Shown here: positions 24,429-34,612 of the stretch, in pieces
Layout of the letters: each line of letters starts with the position of its first letter
How positions within the stretch are numbered: position 1 is the first letter of the stretch
NCBI RefSeq assembly: GCF_000004195.4
Contig: NC_030679.2
Coordinates: 34,337,712-34,401,711, forward strand
Length of the DNA stretch: 64,000 nucleotides
DNA from: Xenopus tropicalis
Lineage: Eukaryota; Chordata; Amphibia; Anura; Pipidae
Direction of reading: 5' to 3'
Notes under the pieces: generated by a model
The model's input: the letters and a program-made list of their open reading frames with translations, nothing else
What the model was told of the DNA's origin: nothing
The model's database searches: none
Program-made: the position numbers and the translations under genes

Positions 24429-27400
24429 ATGGAGGATGTCCTCAAGGCCTTGCTGCAATCCACGGTTGCCTTACAAAGGGCCCACCAGGAGAGCACGGCT
24501 ACCTTACAAAGGGCCCACCAGGAGAGCACGGCTACCTTACAGAGGGCCCACCAGGAGAGCCTGGTGCTACAGCAGCAGTCTAACGCCAACCAGCAGGAGG
24601 CAAATCGTTTGTTGGAAGCCCAGATTACAGCACTGGCACAGGCTGCAGAGAAAGATCGGCAGTTGCAAAGTGAGCTGGTAAAACAGCTGACAGCCAAGGT
24701 CTCTGGGGATGCTGCTGTGGCCCCTGGAGTACATCGCTCCATCCCAGGCAGCAACCTCCTGCAGAGAATGACTGGGCAGGATGATGTGGAGGCTTTCCTC
24801 TGTACCTTTGAGAGGACGGCAGAGCAGCAAGCCTGGTCGAGGGAGCAGTGGGCGATGATTGTTGCACCACTACTAGTGGGGGATGCCCAGAAAGCTTTTT
24901 ATGATCTGTCCTCCGAGGACGCTAAGGACTATGACAAGTTGAAGTCTGAAATCCTGCGGAGACTGGGGGTAACCACCTCTGTGAGGGCCCAGCGGGTCCA
25001 CAGTTGGGACTTTAAGGTTAAGGGTTCACCGCGTTCCCAGATGTATGATCTCATTAACCTAGTGAAACGTTGGCTGCAGCCAGACTTGCTTTCCGGACCT
25101 CAGGTAGTGGAAAGGGTCACAATGGACCGATACCTGAGAGCCCTTCCCACAGAATTACGGCGGTGGGTGAGCCAATCTGACCCAAATACAGCAGACCAGT
25201 TGGTGGAACTGGTGGAGCGATACCTCGCTGCTGAGGACTTCACTACCCGGGCGGTGTCCACCCCGAAGAGGCTGTCTGCAGTTGTCCTACCCAAGAAGTC
25301 GGCTACAGTGGAGAAGCCCAGCGCAGAGGACCCCGGGAACCCAGGTTCAGAGTCAACAAGAGGAAGATCTCGCGGAGACAGCCCACGCCAGACCCGCAGA
25401 GCTCCCCAGTGCTGGAGGTGCCGAGAGTGGGGACATATTGCCCCCAACTGCCCAGCTGATCCAGAACCCATGGAGTGTGGAACAGAGAGGAAGTTGTCTC
25501 TGTTCGCTCGACCAGGTCTTGTTGCAGATCCTGAGGTACCTACTTGTGTCGTCCAGATTGGTAAGCGCACTGTGAATGCACTGTTAGACACAGGTAGCTT
25601 AGTCACACTGGTAAACACACAGCTCCTGAAAGACTGTCCTTTAACCCAGCGTCAAGTGGGAGTGGTGTGTGTACATGGGGACTGTAAGAAATACCCCACG
25701 GCCCTAGTGACTTTTGTGACCCCCGCAGGGACTGTGTGCCATGAAGTGGCAGTGTCTCCCATACTCCTGCACAGTGTAATTTTGGGCAGAGACTTCCCCT
25801 TATTTCGAGAACTGTGCCAGGAACAGGTTCCGGAGACTGAGCATGGGGAGGGGAGACTCCACCCAATTGAACTGGATCCTTCTACAGGGACTGTTAAGGA
25901 CAGTACAATGTCTGGGGGAGAGAAAGTGGGACCACTCGTCTCAGATGTTATTGTAAATGGTACTGATGAGGGGTCAGAAGAAAATGAGTTGTTTCCCTTA
26001 GCTGTATTAGTTGGCGAATCTGAAGCAACTGCGGAGACTGTTGAGGAACCTAGCATGCCTGAGCTAGAGGTCTCCCGCGATAACTTTGGAACCGCCCAGC
26101 TAAGGGACCCAACACTTACTAAAGCTTGGGAAAATGTCACCATTAATAATGAGAACACAGAAAATCCTGGTGTAGATTGTGTATTTCCTCACCTTGTTGT
26201 ACAAAATGACTTGCTTTACTATGTGGATAAGATTCGAGAGGAGATTGTGGAACAGCTAGTGGTTCCCCAGCCATATAGGAGAACGGTTCTCAATCTGGCC
26301 CATTCTCATCCACTAGGTGGCCACCTAGCATATGAGAAAACCAAAGACCGAGTGTTACAGCGGTTCTTTTGGCCGGGGGTATATGCAGATATAAAGAGCC
26401 ATTGTGAATCCTGCCCAGAGTGTCAGAAATCTGCTCCAATGCCCCATTTTCGCAGCCCGTTAGTCCCATTGCCAGTAATTGAAATTCCATTTGAGCGTAT
26501 TGCAATGGACTTGGTAGGGCCACTAATAAAATCTGCTAGGGGGCATCAGTACATTTTGGTAGTCATGGACTATGCCACTCGGTATCCAGAGGCTGTTCCC
26601 TTAAGGAACACCTCCTCAAAAACCATTGCCCGAGAGCTGTTCCACATGTTCACCCGTACGGGAATTCCAAAAGAGATACTTACAGATCAGGGGACTCCCT
26701 TCATGTCTAGAGTAATGAAGGAGTTGTGCAAGTTTCTCCAAATCAAACAGTTACGCACATCTGTTTATCATCCCCAAACTGACGGGTTGGTAGAAAGGTT
26801 CAACAAGACCCTCAAGGGGATGTTAAAAAAAGTGGTTGATAAAGATGGGAGGAATTGGGATTGTTTACTTCCCTATCTTATGTTTGCCATTAGAGAAGTC
26901 CCACAGGCCTCTACGGGGTTTTCTCCCTTCGAGTTGTTATATGGGCGCCACCCACGAGGGCTGTTGGACGTGGCAAAGGAGACATGGGAATCTGAATCCA
27001 CCCCATACAAAAGTGTGGTAGAGCATATTGCAGACATGCAAGACCGTCTTGCAATGGTCATGCCCCTTGTGAAAGAGCATATGCTTCAGGCCCAGGAAGC
27101 TCAAAGCCGGATATATAATAGATCGGCCCGTGTCCGAACTTTCCAGCCTGGGGACAGGGTGTTAGTCTTGGTTCCTACAGTAGAAAGTAAGTTCCTGGCC
27201 AAGTGGCAGGGCCCTTACGAGATTATAGAGCGTATAGGGGAAGTTAATTATAAGGTGTCCCAACCAGACAGGCGTAAGAAGGAGCAGCTCTATCATGTGA
27301 ACCTAATTAAGCCCTGGAAAGATAGGGAAACCCTGTCAGCCTATTCTACAGCTGTAGAGGTAGAAATCCCTCATGTGCCTGAGGTAAAAGTGGCTGAGAC

Positions 27401-28730
27401 CCTCACTAACAGTCAGAAGCAGGAAATGAGAGAATTCCTGATCAGGAATAGACAAATATTCTCAGACCAGCCTGGGCTTACTGAGATGATAAAACATGAC
27501 ATTATAACTGGACCTGGGGTTAAAGTCAATGTCAGACCTTATAGGATACCCGAGGCCCGACGCCAGGCAGTTGCAGGGGAGATTAAAAGGATGTTGGAGC
27601 TGGACGTAATTGAGGAGTCCCATAGTGAATGGTCCAGCCCCATTGTCCTTGTCCCAAAACCGGATGGTAGCATCCGATTTTGCAATGACTTCAGAAAGTT
27701 AAATGAGGTCAGCAAGTTTGATGCATATCCTATGCCCCGGGTAGATGAATTGATTGAAAGGCTAGGACAGGCCCGATACATCACCACTCTAGATCTTACC
27801 AAGGGGTATTGGCAGGTACCCCTCACCGAAGGGGCGAAAGAGAAGACGGTCTTTTCCACTCCTGAGGGGCAGTGGCAATATAAACGCTTACCGTTTGGCT
27901 TACATGGGGCCCCAGCTACGTTTCAGAGAATGATGGATCGCATTCTCAAACCACACAGAGGGTATGCTTCAGCCTACCTGGATGATGTGGTTATCTTTAG
28001 CCCGGACTGGGAAAGTCATTTGCCTCGGGTACAAGCGGTCCTTGACTCTATCTGGAAGGCTGGTCTGACAGCAAACCCCAAAAAGTGTGCCATGGGGTTA
28101 GAAGAGGCCCGCTATTTGGGGTATGTTATTGGAAGAGGGGTAGTCAAGCCCCAGGTGTCCAAAATTGAGGGAATTCAGCAGTGGCCCCGGCCCAATTCCA
28201 AGAAGCAAGTGAGGGCTTTTCTTGGGATAGTGGGGTATTACAGGAGATTTGTCCCCAATTTTGCCTCCCTAGCATCCCCACTTACTGACCTCACAAAAGG
28301 GAGTAAAACTGGAGCAGTTACATGGACCCCAGAGGCAGAGGAAGCCTTTCTAAACCTGAAGGCATCCTTGTGCAGATACCCGGTGCTAATAGCTCCTAAT
28401 TTCAAAAAAGAGTTCCTTGTACAGACTGATGCCTCTGAGGTTGGGTTAGGGGCTGTTCTGTCACAAGTGGTGAATGGGGAAGAACACCCGGTGGCATACC
28501 TAAGTAGGAAACTAACCCCCGCTGAATGCAGGTATGCCATTGTTGAGAGGGAGTGTCTGGCCATCAAGTGGGCATTGGAGAGCCTGAGATATTATCTCTT
28601 AGGGAGGCAGTTCAAACTTATCACCGACCATGCCCCACTTAAATGGATGGCCCAAAATAGGGAAAAGAATGCCAGGGTCACCAGGTGGTTCTTATCTCTT
28701 CAGAATTTTAAGTTCTCAGTGTGTGTGTGA
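24429..28730 (+). CDS. Gag-Pol polyprotein of a Gmr1-like retrotransposon (3'-truncated)
   Basis: One uninterrupted 1433-residue frame. Residues 13-45 are three 11-residue repeats (core LQRAHQES), then a glutamine-rich, probably coiled-coil stretch. Residues about 166-270 are capsid-like, and the second part resembles the SCAN domain (WLQPD, YLRALPTELRRWV). A CCHC zinc knuckle is at 328-341. Protease has LLDTGS with D387 and later ILGRDF. Integrase follows: HHCC finger H627, H632, C662, C665; catalytic D694, D753, E789 (35 residues between the last two); GPY at 928-930. Reverse transcriptase comes next: D1122 and YLDD 1183-1186. RNase H has D1334, a glutamate at 1373/1375 and D1400, then stops short. 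The final residues VCV and the stop are at the junction with LTR sequence, so the C-terminal RNase H motif with its last aspartate is missing. Gag and Pol share one frame without a frameshift or stop between them. The first ATG of the frame is used; it lies 135 nt after the LTR. Confidence 0.95.
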   Translation: MEDVLKALLQSTVALQRAHQESTATLQRAHQESTATLQRAHQESLVLQQQSNANQQEANRLLEAQITALAQAAEKDRQLQSELVKQLTAKVSGDAAVAPGVHRSIPGSNLLQRMTGQDDVEAFLCTFERTAEQQAWSREQWAMIVAPLLVGDAQKAFYDLSSEDAKDYDKLKSEILRRLGVTTSVRAQRVHSWDFKVKGSPRSQMYDLINLVKRWLQPDLLSGPQVVERVTMDRYLRALPTELRRWVSQSDPNTADQLVELVERYLAAEDFTTRAVSTPKRLSAVVLPKKSATVEKPSAEDPGNPGSESTRGRSRGDSPRQTRRAPQCWRCREWGHIAPNCPADPEPMECGTERKLSLFARPGLVADPEVPTCVVQIGKRTVNALLDTGSLVTLVNTQLLKDCPLTQRQVGVVCVHGDCKKYPTALVTFVTPAGTVCHEVAVSPILLHSVILGRDFPLFRELCQEQVPETEHGEGRLHPIELDPSTGTVKDSTMSGGEKVGPLVSDVIVNGTDEGSEENELFPLAVLVGESEATAETVEEPSMPELEVSRDNFGTAQLRDPTLTKAWENVTINNENTENPGVDCVFPHLVVQNDLLYYVDKIREEIVEQLVVPQPYRRTVLNLAHSHPLGGHLAYEKTKDRVLQRFFWPGVYADIKSHCESCPECQKSAPMPHFRSPLVPLPVIEIPFERIAMDLVGPLIKSARGHQYILVVMDYATRYPEAVPLRNTSSKTIARELFHMFTRTGIPKEILTDQGTPFMSRVMKELCKFLQIKQLRTSVYHPQTDGLVERFNKTLKGMLKKVVDKDGRNWDCLLPYLMFAIREVPQASTGFSPFELLYGRHPRGLLDVAKETWESESTPYKSVVEHIADMQDRLAMVMPLVKEHMLQAQEAQSRIYNRSARVRTFQPGDRVLVLVPTVESKFLAKWQGPYEIIERIGEVNYKVSQPDRRKKEQLYHVNLIKPWKDRETLSAYSTAVEVEIPHVPEVKVAETLTNSQKQEMREFLIRNRQIFSDQPGLTEMIKHDIITGPGVKVNVRPYRIPEARRQAVAGEIKRMLELDVIEESHSEWSSPIVLVPKPDGSIRFCNDFRKLNEVSKFDAYPMPRVDELIERLGQARYITTLDLTKGYWQVPLTEGAKEKTVFSTPEGQWQYKRLPFGLHGAPATFQRMMDRILKPHRGYASAYLDDVVIFSPDWESHLPRVQAVLDSIWKAGLTANPKKCAMGLEEARYLGYVIGRGVVKPQVSKIEGIQQWPRPNSKKQVRAFLGIVGYYRRFVPNFASLASPLTDLTKGSKTGAVTWTPEAEEAFLNLKASLCRYPVLIAPNFKKEFLVQTDASEVGLGAVLSQVVNGEEHPVAYLSRKLTPAECRYAIVERECLAIKWALESLRYYLLGRQFKLITDHAPLKWMAQNREKNARVTRWFLSLQNFKFSVCV
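24465..24563 (+). repeat. 33-bp tandem repeat in gag, 3 copies
   Basis: Three in-frame units at 24465, 24498 and 24531, each encoding a variant of ALQRAHQEST. The first two differ by few bases and the third changes one codon near its start and ends in CTG. The in-frame period keeps the reading frame and lengthens a likely helix. Confidence 0.95.
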
Positions 28731-28953
28731 GAGAGAGACACGCTGCTGGATTTTGCTCAGCTTCAGGAGAAAGAGAAGCATTTATTTTTGTGTTAGCCAG
28801 GAGGCTTGATATTTCTGTTTGAACTGTTGTTTTATACCCCCTGCGAGGGGAAACTTCTGCAGCCACTGAAAAATAAACGCGGGCAGGAAGCCCTTACACC
28901 GGTCTTGGTGTGTGAAGTTGCCTCATTTGCAGCCTACCAGCGAGTGAACCCCC

Positions 28954-28956
<3 letters not shown>
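28719..28956 (+). repeat. 3' LTR remnant, 238 bp
   Basis: Corresponds to 24056-24293 of the 5' LTR with no visible mismatch. It starts at a (GT)5 run and ends CCCCCACA. The first 289 bp of the LTR are absent. The join to RNase H coding sequence falls on GTGTGT, consistent with a microhomology or slippage deletion. Confidence 0.92.

Positions 28957-28998
<42 letters not shown>
28957..28998. repeat. (AT)n microsatellite, 42 bp, right of the retrotransposon
   Basis: Pure AT repeat beginning directly after the LTR's terminal CA. It matches the tract at 23725-23766 in length. Confidence 0.95.
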
Positions 28999-29001
<3 letters not shown>

Positions 29002-31079
29002 AAATAGATTTATGTTTTATTATTCTATTTTTTTTCATCAGTTCTATTAATGTATAATAGGATGTACAGCATTGCTCATAGAAGTAGCTCTATATGCACA
29101 AAGCTATTCCTGCATGCATACTGTATAGATAATAGACTGCATGATCAATTATGGATACAATGTAAATGGGATAAAGATCAATTTTAATAGTTACTTTTTA
29201 TGAAACATACATAAAATATTCTCTATCCATTTATTTTCACAGCACCACTATGCGGAAACTGACTTGCACAGGTGACTGAAATATCACTTTTGTCCTTCAA
29301 AATACAGGAATCTAACAACAAATTATCTTTATCCAAGAAGGTGTTATTTAACTTGACGTCCCTGGATTTTTCAATGCTGAGGGATCAAAACGATCGCATT
29401 GTCTACTAAAAGCTAGTCGTTAATTATATTTATGGTCAATGCCTCTGAATTTTTAATAGCTGCATGCTGGTTTCAAGTGTTTCTGAGCTATGCAGAGAGA
29501 AAATCACTTTTAGCTATTAGAAGAGCTAAATTACTTTATTTTCGTTTTACCCTTTCAGGCACAAATATCTTGCAGTTACCGTGCAGTTTGATGTAGACTA
29601 GAGAAATGGACTGCGTGTTTGAAAATAAGAAAAACACTGCTGTGAGGAAATAGAAATCGAGGCGGTCATACATCTCTATAATATATCTGTTAGACTGAGG
29701 CACTGGATTATGCACAAGCACGGTCAATGCATGCCCTGCTCCTGTAATCCACAACAACAAAAATCAGATGCTTGTATCAATGATTCTAATGCCACTGTAT
29801 CCAGTCATTGTTGTCTAAAGGTTAGGGAGCTCCGGCTAACTTTGACCACATAAATGAAGAATAGCTAGAGGTACCTGGGCTCCAGGCAAAAATATAAAAA
29901 GGGCGTTCCTTGACCTTGAGAAAAACAACCACTTTCTCAAAAACATAATGCAGTAGTTAGGACCTCTCACAGTGCATGTTATACTCCTGGGCCCCCAGCA
30001 GCCGCTGAGTCTGCTTCCCCTGTTATTATACCACTGAAAACAAAGCTTCTTATAATTACTGTCCCCTGTAGTGTTGCTGGAGAGCCATAAACTGGAAAAC
30101 CCTGATAAATAAAAGATGATCTGTAGAAACATATAGTGCTGCCTTCAAAGTGCCTTTATACATAGGACATAAGTCCAACAAGAGTGTTTACTGCGTTCGC
30201 TACTATTTTATAATGGATATTGTCCTAATGAAATATAGGATATTAGATGTCACCTTTCAGTACCATGACCATAGAGTCAAAACATTTGGCCTTGAGCCTT
30301 TTTTATGTCTCATATGTTCTCTGTGACTTTTTATATCCCTTAAGGTAGAGAAAAAAATTAGCCTAAATATAATAATAGTTGTGATTTATTAATGATAAAA
30401 ACTAGAAATGCAATTTACACAGGGAAAGAACAATTTGCAATTGTTGGCAATCCAAACACCCTTAAGCAAGTGCCCTAACCAATCAATATATGGTGTAATG
30501 GTTGTGTCGGATTATATCAGATATATGTATCCCATCAAATCTATCCCTTCATGGTCACATAATGGAAAATACAGACACAGTACAAATGTGCTAGTGAGTG
30601 CTTGAGAAGCCGGTTTAAAATTTAAAGTTGGGAAAATAAACCCCAGCATTCAAATTTTATCTGCTATCCTCTTAGAACTGCAGCCAAATTCAATTTAGTA
30701 GAGCACTACTTTGATAAAATGTGTGCTGCTAATAGCTGAACATGAATTATTAATAATTACTAATTTCAGATATATTACATTTTCTGCTCAATCATTTAAA
30801 TGTTTAGACTGTTTTTCCCTACAGAATGTTGCCAAGTCAACAGCACATAATTCAAAAATATAAATAAAATACAAACAATTGCCGTTTTAATGCAGAAATC
30901 GGCTCTCTATAGCAAAAATGCACTCTGTTGGGACATTGTGATGCAAATGGTACCTTTCGGATAAAAACTAGGAAATTGGAATGATATGTTACAGTACATA
31001 TGGATGTCTGGGTTACACAGAGTGTTACTAATGCTTAAGGACTTTACACAAGTGCAGCCATGCTAACATGGACCAAAGG
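28999..31079. other. No feature seen
   Basis: AT-rich sequence with short frames on both strands and no recognisable protein or repeat structure. Confidence 0.5.
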
Positions 31080-31290
31080 GACAGACATCCCTACGTGCTC
31101 CTTGCACTTTGCATGGTTGCATCAACTGGCATTGTATCCATTCTGCCTCTTCTTGGAAATTGTGTGCAAATCTTCCTATTAATGCTATGCAACCTTGGAG
31201 CTACTGCTGCCTGAAACATGGTGATAATGCCAGGGTCCCCACAGCAGGTTGCATCAATAGGTGCAGCAGACTTAAGCCAGAAGAATCACA
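31080..31290. repeat. Dispersed repeat related to 1390-1625
   Basis: Shares GGAGCTACTGC- and CATCAATAGGTGCAGCA-type blocks with the first copy in the same order. The ends are not defined. Confidence 0.4.
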
Positions 31291-32697
31291 TTCTAACAGC
31301 ATTTTAACACAGAATGCTGGACATAAAAATGGCCCTGGGATTATGAGAAAAGTCACTGCATTATAGGTAGTGACGAGATAACAAATTGAGGAAAACATAT
31401 CCATGTTACTGTAGACCAACACTATATACCTATATATAAGCTTAATATGACAATACTCTGGGATTATATGAGATTCAGTGACCTTAGCAGTGCCCTGTAA
31501 TAGTATACCTAGCTTTAAGTACAGGGCTGTTGTGTACATAACAAAAAGGCATACATGGTGCACTATTACAGCTATCCATTTTGTACCATTCCCAATGCAC
31601 CCCCCCCCCTCCCAATGTGCAATTCCAGTAACTGTGGCACAACAGCCACTCTCCCATAATGGATATATTCTATCTGTATTCAATATATATATATATATAT
31701 ATATATATATCTGTCAGGCAGAGAAAATAAACTTAGTAACTGCTGTAATATTTATAGATGAAGGTAGAACAATTATGTTTGCCAATTTGGTCATTTTTTG
31801 ACCAATGTGGCTCCACATGGATCATACTGCATGCCAAATATAAGGCAATATTTTATCTAAATTCATTAGGGGTGAGAAGACCTTTTATTGAACTTGCCAT
31901 CAGCTGGTAGTACCCTTAGGTAATTTAGTCATTTGTCTGAATGCTGTTCAGCAATAAGGTCAAATTGCTGGATCTTTGTGCATGGGGCCAGAATTTCATA
32001 GGAGCGGATATTCCTGTGCCCTGCAGCAATTCCATTGCACTGGAATCTTCACTCACTTCAGTCCTTTGCTTCTTCTATCTCTCCTTTCTGCCCTATTATA
32101 TTTCATATGATAAGTCTGAGCATCCCACGTTGCCTAATTTAATCATATTTTAAGGTACCTTCAATTAAATTATTTAAATGCAAGCTTTCGTCTGTGTCTA
32201 TATACCATCATAGCCCAGTGCATTTTTTTTTGGAGAGGAAAGCGAAATAAATCTGAGGTTAATTTAAAAAGGTTCATCAATAATATTTTGCCAGAGTACG
32301 GAGTATTATGAGCTTTCTCATTATAAGACGGGCTTGGCCTTTCACTCCTTTTGTGTGCTGATCCTACATATTCATCAGACAAGGATTAACAGCAAACTTG
32401 CTCATCAGTGTTACAGTCATAAAAATGCTGGCACTTCTAATTCCCATCCATACCCTAAATGGTCATCCCAGGCACAGTGCGACCTCAATCATTTGTAATT
32501 TCATTTGCTAGTGTTCTGTTACCAGATTAGGTACAGATCCTGCATGTGTGTTTCCCCTTGTGGGGGGTTACGGTTTAGAATCTCTATATTGTCATTTAAG
32601 CCATTCTTCAAAAAAAAAACATGTGTTTTTATTTTTATATTCTAAAAAATCCTACATTTTATAATAGCCATTAATAATAAACTGGAATTATTAACTA
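31291..32697. other. No gene; C run and (AT)n microsatellite
   Basis: A C run lies at about 31601-31610 and (AT)n at 31683-31710. The frames around 31201-31801 cross these repeats and are not supported as genes. Confidence 0.5.
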
Positions 32698-33557
32698 CAG
32701 GTATGGGATCCCTTATCTGGAAACCCGTTATCCAGAAAGCTCCGAATTACGGAAAGCCCGTTTCCCATAGACTCCATTTTAATCAAATAATTCAGATTTT
32801 TAAAAATGATTCCCTTTTTCTCTGTAGTAATAAAACAGTACCTTGTACTTGATCCCAACTAAGATACAAATACTCCGTATTGGATGCAAAACAATCCTAT
32901 TGGGTTTAATTAATGTTTTATTGATTTTTTAGTAGACTTAGGGGCTGATTTACTTACCCACGAACGGGTCGAAATGAGTCCGATTGCGTTTTTTTCGTAA
33001 TGATCGGTATTTTGCGATTTTTTCGTATTTTTTGCAATTTTTTCGGCTTCTTTACGAATTTTTCGTTACCAATACGATTTTTGCGTAAAAACGCGAGTTT
33101 TTCGTAGCCATTACGAAAGTTGCGTAAAATCTGGCGATTTTTCGTAGCGTTAAAACTTGCGCAAAAAGTTGCGCTTTTTTCGTAGCGTTAAAACTTACGC
33201 GAAACTTTGCACCTTTTAAGTTTTAACGCTACGAAAAATGCGCAACTTTTCGCGTAAGTTTTAACGCTACGAAAAAAGCGCAACTTTTTACGCAACTTTC
33301 GTAATGGCTACGAAAAACTTGCGTTTTTACGCAAAAATAGTATTGGTAACGAAAAATTCGTAAAGAAGCCGAAAAAATCGCAACAAATACGAAAAAGTCG
33401 CAAAATGTTCGTTTTCAAGTCGGAACTTTTCCAATTCGGGTCGGATTCGTGGGTTAGTAAATCAGCCCCTAAAGGTATGGAGATCCAAATTACAGAAAAA
33501 CCCCTTATCCGGAATACTCTTGGTCCCGAGCATTCTGGATAATGGGTCCTATACCTG
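32698..33557. mobile_element. GGTATGGGATCC-family MITE split by a second MITE
   Basis: Starts CAGGTATGGGATCCCTTATC and ends GGGTCCTATACCTG. TA flanks both sides (32696-32697 and 33558-33559). The host copy is about 330 bp once the insertion at 32941-33469 is subtracted; uninterrupted relatives at 47007-47322 and 3757-4080 show the expected continuity. Confidence 0.88.
32941..33469. mobile_element. GGGGCTGATTTACT-family CpG-rich palindromic MITE, nested
   Basis: Begins GGGGCTGATTTACTTACCCA and ends TTAGTAAATCAGCCCC. Arms built of TTTTCGTA/TACGAAAA and TTGCGT/ACGCAA blocks fold back over about 260 bp each. The flanks are TTA on the left and TAA on the right. Confidence 0.88.
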
Positions 33558-33559
33558 TA

Positions 33560-34159
33560 TAATATGGGAATTAAAAGAACACTAAAGATTTCTAGGCGTA
33601 ATTGATGAATTGTGCTGTTACATTAAAATATGCTCCCATTCATAAGAAATCAATAACTTAAATGTCATTTCACATATGTCCAATAATTAGAAAGCACGTT
33701 AACTACCTTTGGACCACACACAGTCCATAATCAAATGTAACACTGCTTCAATTATCACTTCTGCTATTAGTATTCCATAACATATTGCTTTCTTGCTCCC
33801 ACTGCTATCATTAGGCATAAAATACTGTCTAATCACATGTTAAAGGCAATTCCTGAATATGTTAACACCTTCTATTCAGCACATTTTATTGACATGTTGT
33901 CTGTATATTCTGTTGGTAATTTGGTGACTAATAGGATACCATTGTTAACATAGACGTCAAATTAAAAAAAATATACTTATTTCTGCTCCTTAAAATATTA
34001 TTTATTCTATAAATAAATATTTTTTTTTTTTGTATTTGCTTTGTTTCTCCCAAGATTCTGTGAGAATATTATTGTCTTATTATGCAGGTTTACTATTATC
34101 TCAGCAGCTATTGTCTCAATGCAGACTGTCAAAGAGCTCTGATTATACTCATGGTTCCC
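33560..34159. other. No feature seen
   Basis: AT-rich sequence with a T run at about 34020. No gene evidence. Confidence 0.5.
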
Positions 34160-34162
34160 TTA

Positions 34163-34439
34163 GGGCCGGTGGAATATGGGGGATTAGTTACTTGTGATAA
34201 AGACTAATTTCTCCAAAATGACTTCCCACCAGTATGAATGTGAGTGGCCAGTGGGATGGCATATGTGTTGCTTTAGTTTTCCAAAGTTGCCTCACAAGGT
34301 GTATGCCTTTCCATCAATGCATATGCTATCCCAAAGGCAATTCACATTCTTGCCAGTGGGGAGGCGTTTTGGGGATATTAGTCACCCGGGGTAGCAAAGA
34401 TTTATCACAGGCAACTAATCTCCCCGTATGCCACCAGCC
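34163..34439. mobile_element. Harbinger-like MITE, 277 bp
   Basis: Left end GGGCCGGTGG, right end CCACCAGCC, flanked by TTA on both sides (34160-34162 and 34440-34442). Further pairing: GGGGGATTAGTTACTTGTGA against CAGGCAACTAATCTCCCC. The small frames at 34194-34443 are inside it. Confidence 0.78.
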
Positions 34440-34612
34440 TTAACCAAGTCATGAATAGGGTGTGGTGTGAAGGGAGCAAGGTATAAGGTTATTGGCATGA
34501 CAGTTAAGAGACCTTGTATGGAGGCATCAACAGTATGTACAGCCAAACAAGACAAAACATGAAACTGCTTTAGGTCCTTACATCATGTACTAAAACAAAC
34601 TCTAGGGAAGTA

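Larger units (their letters stand above)
23767..28956 (+). mobile_element. Gmr1-like Ty3/gypsy LTR retrotransposon, 3'-deleted
   Basis: The element consists of a 5' LTR, primer-binding region, a 134-nt leader, one gag-pol frame and a 3' LTR remnant. It is assigned to the Gmr1-like group because integrase lies upstream of reverse transcriptase while the polymerase and integrase signatures are gypsy-type (YLDD, D-x58-D-x35-E, GPY). The remaining LTR segments appear identical, and the frame has no internal stop, both pointing to a recent insertion. The end of RNase H, the polypurine tract and the first 289 bp of the 3' LTR are missing. The 5' LTR is full length, so the loss happened after reverse transcription, or is an assembly error at the GT-rich junction. 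Confidence 0.93.

Noticed and set aside
24422..25618. Several minus-strand frames under gag-pol
   Set aside because: They are shadows of the strongly supported plus-strand Gag-Pol frame.
27200..27450. Chromodomain after the integrase (chromovirus assignment)
   Set aside because: After the GPY motif the sequence runs into the linker that precedes reverse transcriptase; no chromodomain aromatic pattern was seen.
28806..29057. Separate small protein gene sharing its first 51 residues with 24143-24343
   Set aside because: Both are translations of the duplicated LTR end, not genes.
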